Assembly (NCBI GenBank): GCA_963650165.1
Contig: CAVJKX010000009.1
Coordinates: forward strand, 9,822-73,821
Source of the DNA: F23-B02 sp963650165
GTDB lineage: Bacteria; Bacillota; Clostridia; Oscillospirales; Oscillospiraceae
Direction: 5' to 3'
Length of the DNA: 64,000 nt
Shown here one piece after another: positions 40,514-48,271 of the stretch. The position numbers and the translations under genes are program-made. The notes beneath the pieces were generated by a model. That model had not been told where the DNA came from, ran no database searches, and saw nothing but the letters and a program-made list of their open reading frames with translations. Positions within the stretch are counted from its first letter, which is position 1. Each line of letters starts with the position of its first letter.

Positions 40514-40858
40514 ATGCACGAGCTCAGTATTGTGACCTATGTGATCGAACAGGTCGATAAGATAGCAAAGGAAAATTCCCTTACGGATATCCAGTCGGTG
40601 ACGCTGGAGTTCGGCGAGGTATCGGGCATCGTGCCGGAGTATCTTGCCGACTGCTGGAAGTGGTACGCAAAGAAAACGCCGCTTATTGAGCACGCGGAGT
40701 TTAAGTACGAGATCATTCCGGCGATCACCTGGTGCGACGACTGTAAGAGCACCTACTCCACGCTTCAGTACGGCAAGACCTGCCCTCACTGCGGCAGCGG
40801 CAAAACGTGGCTTCAGCAGGGTCAGGAAATGAATATTAAGGAAATAGTCGCCTGCTGA
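40514..40858 (+). CDS. hypA: Hydrogenase/urease nickel metallochaperone HypA
   Basis: 114 residues. Starts MHELSIV, whose N-terminal His-Glu binds nickel. The zinc site is CDDCKSTYSTLQYGKTCPHC. HypA passes nickel with HypB to [NiFe]-hydrogenase maturation. The ATG at 40514 follows GAAAGGAC; an in-frame ATG at 40457 would run through the hairpin. It is coupled to hypB (20-base gap). No hydrogenase structural gene is in the window. Confidence 0.95.
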   Translation: MHELSIVTYVIEQVDKIAKENSLTDIQSVTLEFGEVSGIVPEYLADCWKWYAKKTPLIEHAEFKYEIIPAITWCDDCKSTYSTLQYGKTCPHCGSGKTWLQQGQEMNIKEIVAC

Positions 40859-40878
40859 GCAGGCGCGGGGAGACAGCT

Positions 40879-41550
40879 ATGGGACAGTACAAGGTCTACG
40901 AGATAAAGCAGAATATTTTTAAGGCAAACGACGACGCGGCCGACATTCTGCGCGGCGAGATGAAGAAAAGCAAATGCTTCATGCTCAACCTCATGTCGTC
41001 GCCCGGCAGCGGCAAGACGACCACCCTTACGCGCACGATAGAGCGCCTGAGCGGCGAGATGAACATCGGCATCATGGAGGCCGACATCGACTCCGACGTC
41101 GATGCCGAGCGCATATCGAACACCGCCGTCAAAAAGGTCATCCAGCTCCACACCGGCGGAATGTGCCACCTTGACGCGGACATGAGCCGTCAGGGCCTTG
41201 AGGAGATGGGCACGGAGGACCTTGATCTTGTCGTGCTCGAAAACGTCGGCAACCTCGTGTGTCCGGCGGAGTTCGACACGGGCGCGGCGAAAAACGCGAT
41301 GATCCTCTCCGTTCCGGAGGGGCATGACAAGCCGCTCAAGTACCCCCTCATTTTCCAGGTCTGCGACGCGCTGATCATAAACAAGATCGACGTGCTGCCG
41401 TACTTCGATTTTGACATGGAAAAGGTCACGCAGTTTGCGAAAATGCGCAACCCCGATATAAAAATATTCCCCATCAGCGCCAAGACCGGAGAAGGTGTGG
41501 ACGCGTGGTGCGACTGGCTGCGCGCTCAGGCCGCCGAGTGGAACGCATGA
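40879..41550 (+). CDS. hypB: Hydrogenase nickel incorporation GTPase HypB
   Basis: 223 residues. G1 (P-loop) SSPGSGKTTTL near residue 36, switch region EADIDSDVDAERI, HTGGMCHLDADM with the metal-binding Cys-His at the dimer interface, and INKIDVLPYFDF (NKxD). It lacks the His-rich N-terminal nickel store of some homologues. It works with HypA to insert nickel. The gene pair stands alone without hypCDEF, which must be elsewhere. Confidence 0.96.
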   Translation: MGQYKVYEIKQNIFKANDDAADILRGEMKKSKCFMLNLMSSPGSGKTTTLTRTIERLSGEMNIGIMEADIDSDVDAERISNTAVKKVIQLHTGGMCHLDADMSRQGLEEMGTEDLDLVVLENVGNLVCPAEFDTGAAKNAMILSVPEGHDKPLKYPLIFQVCDALIINKIDVLPYFDFDMEKVTQFAKMRNPDIKIFPISAKTGEGVDAWCDWLRAQAAEWNA

Positions 41551-41555
41551 TATGT

Positions 41556-41583
41556 AAAAGAGTCGACAGGGGTCGACTCTTTT
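41556..41583 (+). terminator. Terminator of hypAB
   Basis: Perfect 12-bp stem AAAAGAGTCGAC / GTCGACTCTTTT with an AGGG loop. Confidence 0.9.
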
Positions 41584-41620
41584 GGCGCAATTATAAAGAC
41601 ACACAAAGGCGGCGTGTATA

Positions 41621-41648
41621 TTGCGTTTCACCGCAGAAACGTTAAAAT
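41621..41648 (+). promoter_or_regulatory. Probable promoter of the dehydratase-like operon
   Basis: TTGCGT, 16 bases, TAAAAT (41643-41648); ATG at 41723. Confidence 0.5.
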
Positions 41649-41722
41649 AATAACAGTCCGTGCAATGCGGATGTTGTTTCAATTAATTAAAGTAAGATGA
41701 AGGTTAACGAACGGAGAAGATT

Positions 41723-42919
41723 ATGAAAGATTTAAAGCATCTGCTGTATTTTGAGAACCTCCTTCAGGAGGCTCAGAATGAGCTTGTCCTGCAGGCGCAG
41801 AGCGAAGGGAAGATATGCGTGGCGTATGTCTGCGAGAACACTCCCGAGCCGCTGCTGAACCTGCCGGGCACATTCTCGGCAAGACTCCGCGCACCGCGCA
41901 CGGGCTCGATGGAAATGGCGACATACTACATGACGAGCTTCCTGTGCGAGTACAGCCGCGCCCTGCTCGAGCGCGCGATCGAGGGCGGCTACAACTTCGC
42001 CGACTGCATAATCGCGCCCGACGGCTGCACGATGATGAACAGGGCCGTTGAGAACATGGAGCTTCTCAAGGCGATCGGCAAGGACAAGGAAAAGTTCTTC
42101 TACGAGTACATGGAGATCCCCATGAAGGCCGACGACAACGGTCTTGCGCTCTACACGCTCCAGTGCAGGAACCACATTCTCACGCCCCTGCACGACAACT
42201 ACGGCATCGACGTTTCCGACGAGGCGATCCGCAAGGCTGTCGCGGAGCACAACCGCGTGTGCGAGCTCATCCGCGCCATCGGCGAGTTCAGAAAGGGCGA
42301 CAAGCCCCGCATCACGGGCTACGAGTTCCATGTCATCACGCTGGCTACATACGTTGCGCCCAAGTACCTTCTCATCGATAAGCTCGAGGAGACGCTCGAA
42401 GAGCTCAGGACCCGCGAGCCCGAGGATAAGGACTACCGCGCAAGACTTCTGGTCGTCGGCTCCGAGGTCGACGATATCGACTTCATAAAGCTCATCGAGA
42501 GCACCGGCGCATATGTCTGCGCCGACCGCTTCTGCTACGGCTCGCTGCCCGGCAGAAACCCCATCGAGCTTACGGACGACGAGGACGCGCTCACGCAGAT
42601 CTGCCGCCAGTACATGTACCGCGGCCAGTGCCCGAGATACATGAACACCGCAAAGATGAACGGACGCCGCGAGTACGTCAACGAGCTTGCCAAGGAGTAC
42701 GCCGCCGACGGCATCATATACGAGCAGATAAAGTTCTGCGACCCCTGGGCCTACGAGCGTATGATGGGCTCGCATATCCTGCACGACGACTACGGCTACC
42801 CTGTGCTCTCGGTCGACCGCCCGTACAACATCTCGTCCTCCGGCCAGATGCGCACCCGCGTTCAGGCATTCGTTGAGAGCGTTGAGATCAAAAAGATCCA
42901 GGGAGGGGAAAAGAAATGA
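41723..42919 (+). CDS. 2-hydroxyacyl-CoA dehydratase family protein, subunit 1
   Basis: 398 residues with the HgdB/BcrC-like fold: IAPDGCTMMNRAVENMELL near residue 95, TGYEFHVITLATYV, ARLLVVGSEVDDIDFIKLIE, and YEQIKFCDPWAYERM, where Cys residues ligate the [4Fe-4S] cluster. Known members (2-hydroxyglutaryl-, lactoyl-, phenyllactyl-CoA dehydratases) use a one-electron radical mechanism started by an ATP-driven activase. No activase or CoA-transferase gene is adjacent, so the substrate and even the exact reaction stay open. It overlaps its partner by four bases. Confidence 0.85.
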   Translation: MKDLKHLLYFENLLQEAQNELVLQAQSEGKICVAYVCENTPEPLLNLPGTFSARLRAPRTGSMEMATYYMTSFLCEYSRALLERAIEGGYNFADCIIAPDGCTMMNRAVENMELLKAIGKDKEKFFYEYMEIPMKADDNGLALYTLQCRNHILTPLHDNYGIDVSDEAIRKAVAEHNRVCELIRAIGEFRKGDKPRITGYEFHVITLATYVAPKYLLIDKLEETLEELRTREPEDKDYRARLLVVGSEVDDIDFIKLIESTGAYVCADRFCYGSLPGRNPIELTDDEDALTQICRQYMYRGQCPRYMNTAKMNGRREYVNELAKEYAADGIIYEQIKFCDPWAYERMMGSHILHDDYGYPVLSVDRPYNISSSGQMRTRVQAFVESVEIKKIQGGEKK

Positions 42920-44487
42920 ACAATAAGAGAATAGGCTGCAAGGATTTCGGCAAGGTCTATCTTGAGGGCAAGCGCTACAGAAGCCGCCGCGAGTGGCGCG
43001 GCGTGTCCGATACGCTTTACGATTACTCCAGATGGCTCTACAACTGGGTCAACATGTTCAGGATCGTCCTCGCAAAGCCCCGCAACATAAAGGCAATGTT
43101 CCGCTACCGCTGGATGTCCAGCTATCTGGCCGTTCCCATGATGATCGACCGCCACACCCAGGGCCTGCGCGGCGAGCATCTGCGCATCTGCCATGCCGAG
43201 CAGGACGTCATCGTCGAGGACGTTGCAAAGCTGCTTGACAAGCTCTTCCGCGGCGACCGCCGCATCGGCAACGACACGGAGTTCTCCAAAAAGGTCGTGC
43301 TCATCGACGAAAACGAGATGCAGTCGGTAATGATGGGCTTCCCGACCGTCGTTCCCCTCAGCCGCGAGATCGCCTCGACCTACATCCCCGTGCTGCTTGA
43401 CCAGCGCGCGGCGATACACTACATAGACGTTGCCCAGCAGTACGGCCTGGCCGGCGACGTGTGCCCGATGCCCGAGGCGGAGGCCGGCGTTTCCATCGAC
43501 GACGACGCGCCCATCCTCGGCTGCTGCGCGGTGCAGTGCAACACCACCTGCGACGGCTCGCTGCTCAGCAACGGCGTTATCTCAAAGCGCATGGAGCTCG
43601 AGGACGGCATCCCCGTGTTCCAGCTGGCCGCTCCGCTGCGCCACATGAACGAGGACGTTCAGGAGTACGCGGCGCAGGAGGTGCGCAACGCGATCGCCTT
43701 CGTCGAGGAGCACACCGGCGAGAAGTGGGACTGGGATTACTACTTTGAGTGCGCAAAGCGCGTAAACTACGCGACCAAGTGCCGCCTCGAGTGGCTCGAG
43801 ATGAGCAAGTCGCCCTATCCGCAGGTGTTCGGCTCGAACCTTGCACTCTACACCGAGACAAACTATATGGCCATCAGCGGCAGACTTCCCATATTCGAAA
43901 AGACCGACCGCAAGATCATGAAGCTCGCCGAGAAGGCGTACAAGAAAAAGGCCATGGCCGCCAACGAGTACCGCCACAGAGCCATCGTGTGGGGCGTGCA
44001 GTCGCACTACTACATGGACATGCTCGTATGGATGCTCAACTGCTGGGGCATCGTACCTCTGACCGATATGCTGTCGATGGACAACACCAAGATGATCGCC
44101 GAGGAGGACACCCCCGAAAACCGCGAGCAGGCGATGTACGATATTGCAATGCTCACCGAGAAGATGATCATGCGCAACCGCACCCACGGCGGCTACAAGG
44201 TCCTGCTCGACGACCTCTGGAAGTTCGTCGAGGAGTTCAACGCCGACATGGTCATACTCTGGGAGCACATGAGCTGCAAGGCCCTCGACGGCATGCACGG
44301 CATGTTCGAGGAGCGCGCCCGCGAGCTCGGCATCCATCTCGTCTGGGTCTCCCACGATCTGTTTGACCCGCGCGTCGTCTCCCGTCAGGGCGTGCGCGAC
44401 CAGATAAACACCTACATGCGCACCGTCATGGGCGAGGAGCCCGTTGACCCGACGCTCGAAGTCCTCCCCGACGAGGAATCGTGGTAA
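42916..44487 (+). CDS. 2-hydroxyacyl-CoA dehydratase family protein, subunit 2
   Basis: 523 residues, long for the family (usually 380-480). The first 100 residues are an extra basic, Tyr/Trp-rich section (KRYRSRREWRGVSDTLYDYS). The core carries ILGCCAVQCNTTCDGSLLSN, a Cys-rich cluster-ligand block, AEKAYKKKAMAANEYRHRAI, and VILWEHMSCKALDGMHGMFE near the C-terminus. It is translationally coupled to subunit 1 (ATGA). Probably half of a two-subunit cluster enzyme, with substrate unknown. Confidence 0.83.
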   Translation: MNNKRIGCKDFGKVYLEGKRYRSRREWRGVSDTLYDYSRWLYNWVNMFRIVLAKPRNIKAMFRYRWMSSYLAVPMMIDRHTQGLRGEHLRICHAEQDVIVEDVAKLLDKLFRGDRRIGNDTEFSKKVVLIDENEMQSVMMGFPTVVPLSREIASTYIPVLLDQRAAIHYIDVAQQYGLAGDVCPMPEAEAGVSIDDDAPILGCCAVQCNTTCDGSLLSNGVISKRMELEDGIPVFQLAAPLRHMNEDVQEYAAQEVRNAIAFVEEHTGEKWDWDYYFECAKRVNYATKCRLEWLEMSKSPYPQVFGSNLALYTETNYMAISGRLPIFEKTDRKIMKLAEKAYKKKAMAANEYRHRAIVWGVQSHYYMDMLVWMLNCWGIVPLTDMLSMDNTKMIAEEDTPENREQAMYDIAMLTEKMIMRNRTHGGYKVLLDDLWKFVEEFNADMVILWEHMSCKALDGMHGMFEERARELGIHLVWVSHDLFDPRVVSRQGVRDQINTYMRTVMGEEPVDPTLEVLPDEESW

Positions 44488-44506
44488 TCGAAAGGAGATA
44501 AGGAAA

Positions 44507-44674
44507 ATGTCAAAGCTTTGCACCGCCGCGAAAAAGCTGTCGCTTGCCGGCACCGCGTTCTTCGCCGTGACCTTCGCAGTGTATTACTTCAATCTTGACA
44601 TGAAGCTCACCGCGGCAATGGAGCCCGTGCTCAATTATTTCTACGACAGAGTAGACCGCGACCAGCACCTGTGA
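44507..44674 (+). CDS. Small single-pass membrane protein, 55 residues
   Basis: Follows the dehydratase pair by 19 bases with an AAAGGAG RBS. Residues 12-29 are hydrophobic (LAGTAFFAVTFAVYYF), flanked by Lys before and an acidic/basic tail after, so one membrane helix with the N-terminus inside is likely. It probably belongs to the same transcript and shares its terminator. No family recognised. Confidence 0.7.
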   Translation: MSKLCTAAKKLSLAGTAFFAVTFAVYYFNLDMKLTAAMEPVLNYFYDRVDRDQHL

Positions 44675-44686
44675 TATAAAATTTTT

Positions 44687-44719
44687 AAGACCGTCCTGTC
44701 ACAGACAGGGCGGTCTTTT
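44687..44719. terminator. Terminator of the dehydratase-like operon
   Basis: AAGACCG-t-CCTGT / ACAGG-g-CGGTCTT, then TTTT. The opposing MocR gene ends at 44723, so it may act both ways. Confidence 0.85.
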
Positions 44720-44722
44720 GCG

Positions 44723-46141
44723 TTATGGAGTTTTCAGCCTTATGAGCTCTGCTTCACGGTCAACGGCGCGGATGCCGGCGTCTATCTGCTCTTCGGTGCA
44801 GCCGACATAGCTCAGACGAACGTGATTTTTGAACATGCCGCTCTGACTGAAAACGGCGCCTGGCAGCAGCTTTATGTTCCTGCTGCGCAGGCGGCTCCAG
44901 AGCTCCAGCGAGTCCACACTCTCCGGCAGACGCAGCCAGAAGAAAACTCCGCCGCCGTGCTCGGCATATTCAAGAGCAAGGTTCTCCGACCGCCCGACGG
45001 CCGCGGCCATGCGCCGCCGCTTTTCCGCATAGTTCCTGCGCAGAGCGTCCAGATGCGTGTCATACGCACCGCTTTTTATGTATACGGCAAGCGTTTCCTG
45101 CAATATGGCCGGACTGGCAATGTCGGAATTGAACTTTGCCATGAGAAGCCGCTTTCCGTATCTGCCGGGAACAGCCATGTAGCCCAGGCGCATACCGGGA
45201 ACGAGACTTTTTGAGAATGAGTTGAGGTATATTACCGACTCGTTTTCGTCAAATTTTTTGAACGGGTGCTGCTCGCCGCCGGAAAAGTCCAGCTCGCCGA
45301 GGCAGTCGTCCTCTATGACCGTAAAGCCGCAGCGATCGGCAAGAGAGAGCAGCCGCATCTGCTTTTCAATGCTCCAGCTTACATTCGTCGGGCAGTGGAA
45401 CTGCGGCATGGTGTAGTAAAAATCGACCTGCGTGCGGGCAAGCAGCTCCTCCGCGGCATCCATATCCGGCCCGTCTTCGAGCATCGGCACCGTAATTACC
45501 CGCGCTCCGGCTCGGCGGAAGCAGTTGAGTGCGACCGAATAGCTTGGGTCCTCGGCCAGAACGGTGCTGTTTTTGCCGATGAGCGATTTGCAGATGAGGT
45601 CTATACCCTGCTGACTGCCGCCGACAATGTGTATGTTTTCCTGCTCGACGTTCAGACCGCGGCTTTCGAGCCTGCCGTGTATCGCGGAGATGAGCGAGGC
45701 CGTGCCGCGCGTGGGCGGATATCTGAACAGGACCTCGGGACGTTCGCACGAGAGCTCCCGTATTATCTCGACAAAATCTGCCGTCTCCTCCGCTCCGGCT
45801 ATCGGCGTGCCGGTTGCAAAATCGCACACGCTCCCGGCGCCGTACTGCCCGCCCTCGAAGCTGTCGAGCACTACGCCGTCGGCATAAAACTCAAAGCCGT
45901 CGAGAGGGAGAACATAGCAGCCGCTGCCGTGGCGGCGCTCGATATAGCCGTTCTGCTCAAGAAGCTCATAGGCCTTTTCCACCGTGGACACGGTTATCTC
46001 GTATTTTCGGCTCATGAAGCGATAAGAGGGGAGCGGCTCTCCGACGGCGATATCGCCGCGCAGGATCTGTGCCCGGATCTGGGTGTATATCTGCTGATGC
46101 AGGCTCTTTTTCCCGCTGCGGATCAAATCAATCTGCTTCAT
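44723..46141 (-). CDS. MocR/PdxR-type regulator (GntR HTH - aminotransferase fold)
   Basis: 472 residues. The N-terminal GntR winged helix (SLHQQIYTQIRAQILRGDIA, then YEITVSTVEKAYELLEQNGY, about residues 12-75) is joined to a class I aminotransferase fold with the PLP lysine in SFSKSLVPGMRLGYM. Such proteins sense PLP adducts or amino-acid substrates and regulate neighbouring genes. The start at 46141 has GGAGG 5 bases upstream. It is divergent from a methionine gamma-lyase, the likely target, with a palindrome in between. Confidence 0.92.
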   Translation of the reverse strand: MKQIDLIRSGKKSLHQQIYTQIRAQILRGDIAVGEPLPSYRFMSRKYEITVSTVEKAYELLEQNGYIERRHGSGCYVLPLDGFEFYADGVVLDSFEGGQYGAGSVCDFATGTPIAGAEETADFVEIIRELSCERPEVLFRYPPTRGTASLISAIHGRLESRGLNVEQENIHIVGGSQQGIDLICKSLIGKNSTVLAEDPSYSVALNCFRRAGARVITVPMLEDGPDMDAAEELLARTQVDFYYTMPQFHCPTNVSWSIEKQMRLLSLADRCGFTVIEDDCLGELDFSGGEQHPFKKFDENESVIYLNSFSKSLVPGMRLGYMAVPGRYGKRLLMAKFNSDIASPAILQETLAVYIKSGAYDTHLDALRRNYAEKRRRMAAAVGRSENLALEYAEHGGGVFFWLRLPESVDSLELWSRLRSRNIKLLPGAVFSQSGMFKNHVRLSYVGCTEEQIDAGIRAVDREAELIRLKTP

Positions 46142-46254
46142 CCGTACCTCCACTGTTCTGCAACACTTTTTCCGCTGTACCCTGACACTTAGTCGGGCAA
46201 AAATATTGAAAAGCTGCGGCAATTTGTTAATATGATCATGAGATGAGCATTACA

Positions 46255-46284
46255 GCACACTGCAATAAGTATAACACAGTGTGC
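46255..46284. promoter_or_regulatory. Palindrome between mocR and the gamma-lyase gene, probable operator
   Basis: GCACACTG (46255-46262) and CAGTGTGC (46277-46284), a perfect 8-base inverted repeat with a 14-base spacer, so the two arms are 22 bases centre to centre (two helical turns). The second arm ends 23 bases before the lyase ATG. Confidence 0.6.
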
Positions 46285-46307
46285 CCGATTGTGAAAGGAG
46301 CATTTAC

Positions 46308-47498
46308 ATGAATGATTACAAAACCGCAACGGCCGTAGTCCACGGAGTACACGGCCAAAACCCCGAGGGAGCGCTGGCAACGCCCATCTACCAGACATCA
46401 ACCTTTGTCTTTGAATCCGCCGAGCAGGGCGGACGCCGCTTTGCCGGACAGGAAAACGGCTTCATCTACTCCCGCCTCGGCAATCCCACAACGAGCCGCC
46501 TTGAGCGGAATGTGGCTCTTCTTGAGGGCGGCGCCGACTGCACCGCATTTTCGTCCGGTATGGGAGCCATATCCGGCACTCTGCTTTCTCTTCTGAGCGG
46601 CGGCGATCACATTATCGCGGACAAAACGCTTTACGGCTGCACCTTTGCGCTTATAAACGAAACGTTTCCGCGCTTCGGCATTGACGTCGACTGCATAGAC
46701 GTTTCGGATGAGAAGCTGTTCAAGGCAACTCTCCGTCCCGACACCAAGGTGGTATATTTCGAGACCATTGCAAATCCCAGCATGAAGGTCATCGACATTC
46801 AGGCCGTCGCCTCGTATGTTCACAGCGTTGCCCCCGAATGCAAGGTCATCGTTGACAACACCTTTGCCACTCCGCTTCTGGTAAAGCCCCTTGCGCTCGG
46901 CGCGGACATTGTCGTCCACAGCGCCACAAAGTACCTCAACGGTCACGGAGATGTCGTCGCGGGATTTTCCGTCGCCGCGAAGAAGGAAGTAATGGATACC
47001 ATCCGCATGGTCGGCCTGAAGGATATCACCGGCGCGGTGCTCGGCCCTCAGGAGGCATATCTCATCCTGCGCGGCCTGAAAACGCTCAAGGTCCGCATGG
47101 ACGGCATTTGCGAGAACGCGAAAAAGGTTGTCGGCTTCCTCGCTTCCTCGCCCTATGTCACCAAGGTGTTTTTCCCCGGTCTGCCGGATAATCCGTACTA
47201 TGAGACCGCAAAAAAGGAGCTTGCACAGTTCGGCGGCATGGTGTCCTTTGAGATGAAGGACTTCGAGACGGCGAAAAAGGTGCTCAATAACGTAAAGCTC
47301 TGCGCGCTTGCCGTCAGCCTCGGCGACTGCGAGACTCTTATCCAGCATCCTGCTTCCATGACGCACTCCATGTGCACCAAGGAAGAGATCGAAGCCGCCG
47401 GCTTCTCCGATCGCCTGATCCGCCTGTCGGTAGGACTTGAAGACCCCGACGATATCATAGCCGATCTCAGCCAGGCCTTCGAAAAAGCCTGCAAGTAA
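46308..47498 (+). CDS. megL: Methionine gamma-lyase / Cys-Met metabolism PLP enzyme
   Basis: 396 residues. PLP lysine in HSATKYLNGHGDVVAG, the substrate loop IYSRLGNPTTSRLE, SSGMGAISGTLLSLL, and DNTFATPLL. The Cys in LYGCTFALI corresponds to the active-site Cys that marks methionine gamma-lyase among its relatives, so cleavage of Met to methanethiol, 2-oxobutyrate and ammonia is the likely role; a cystathionine lyase remains possible. AAAGGAG RBS sets the ATG. Divergent MocR regulator and palindrome suggest substrate-induced expression. Confidence 0.9.
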   Translation: MNDYKTATAVVHGVHGQNPEGALATPIYQTSTFVFESAEQGGRRFAGQENGFIYSRLGNPTTSRLERNVALLEGGADCTAFSSGMGAISGTLLSLLSGGDHIIADKTLYGCTFALINETFPRFGIDVDCIDVSDEKLFKATLRPDTKVVYFETIANPSMKVIDIQAVASYVHSVAPECKVIVDNTFATPLLVKPLALGADIVVHSATKYLNGHGDVVAGFSVAAKKEVMDTIRMVGLKDITGAVLGPQEAYLILRGLKTLKVRMDGICENAKKVVGFLASSPYVTKVFFPGLPDNPYYETAKKELAQFGGMVSFEMKDFETAKKVLNNVKLCALAVSLGDCETLIQHPASMTHSMCTKEEIEAAGFSDRLIRLSVGLEDPDDIIADLSQAFEKACK

Positions 47499-47541
47499 AG
47501 CCGTTCCCTTCTTAATAACAATATAACAATACCGAGTGAAA

Positions 47542-47574
47542 GGCCGCCCGCCGTAAAAACAGGGCGGTCTTTTG
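47542..47574 (+). terminator. Terminator of the gamma-lyase gene
   Basis: GGCCGCCC / GGGCGGTC stem (one G-T pair) followed by TTTT. Confidence 0.75.
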
Positions 47575-47576
47575 CG

Positions 47577-47605
47577 TTGAAAAAAGCGCAGCGGCATGGT
47601 ATCAT
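47577..47605 (+). promoter_or_regulatory. Promoter of the flavodoxin-like gene
   Basis: TTGAAA, 17 bases, TATCAT (47600-47605). Confidence 0.65.
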
Positions 47606-47641
47606 AATAAGAAAATGCTTGGATAAAACGGAGGTACGATT

Positions 47642-48271
47642 ATGCAGCGAAAGCTCAGGGTTCTTATGATAAACGGCTCGCCGCGCGCAGACGGCAACAC
47701 GTCCGTTGCGCTGCGTGAGCTTGAAGCGGTGTTTGCGGCCGAGGGGGTCGATACCGAGACGGTACGGGTGGGCTCCGAGCCGCTGCGCGGCTGCATCGCC
47801 TGCGGGTACTGCGAAAAAAACGGCAGATGCGTCTTTGACGATGCGGTAAACGTTCTTGCCGAAAAATTCAGAGCCGCCGACGGGCTCGTCGTTGCAGGCC
47901 CCGTATATTACGCGAGCGCCAACGCGACGCTCGTGGCCTGCCTGGACAGACTGTTTTACAGCACGGGCTTTGACAAGACAATGAAGGTCGGAGCAAGCGT
48001 CGTGTGCGCACGGCGCGGCGGCTGCTCGGCGGCCTTCGACGAGCTGAATAAATATTTCACCATCTCCGGCATGCCCATTGCATCGAGCCAATACTGGAAC
48101 AGCGTCCACGGCAGAGCGAAGGGCGAGGCCGAGCTCGACGAGGAGGGCAGGCAGACCATGCGCACCCTCGCGCGGAACATGAGCTTCCTCATGAAGAGCA
48201 TCGCCCTCGGCAAAGAAGCCTTCGGCCTGCCGGAGAAAGAGCCCCGCACGGCAACGAATTTCATCAGATGA
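47642..48271 (+). CDS. NADPH-dependent FMN reductase / flavodoxin-like protein
   Basis: 209 residues. The opening LMINGSPRADGNTSVAL is the FMN phosphate loop. A Cys pair (IACGYCEKNGRC) may hold an iron-sulfur cluster as in iron-sulfur flavoproteins. GPVYYASANATLVACLDRLF and VVCARRGGCSAAFDEL complete the flavin pocket. GGAGG RBS. The stop overlaps the membrane mannosyltransferase start, but no functional link is obvious. Confidence 0.9.
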   Translation: MQRKLRVLMINGSPRADGNTSVALRELEAVFAAEGVDTETVRVGSEPLRGCIACGYCEKNGRCVFDDAVNVLAEKFRAADGLVVAGPVYYASANATLVACLDRLFYSTGFDKTMKVGASVVCARRGGCSAAFDELNKYFTISGMPIASSQYWNSVHGRAKGEAELDEEGRQTMRTLARNMSFLMKSIALGKEAFGLPEKEPRTATNFIR

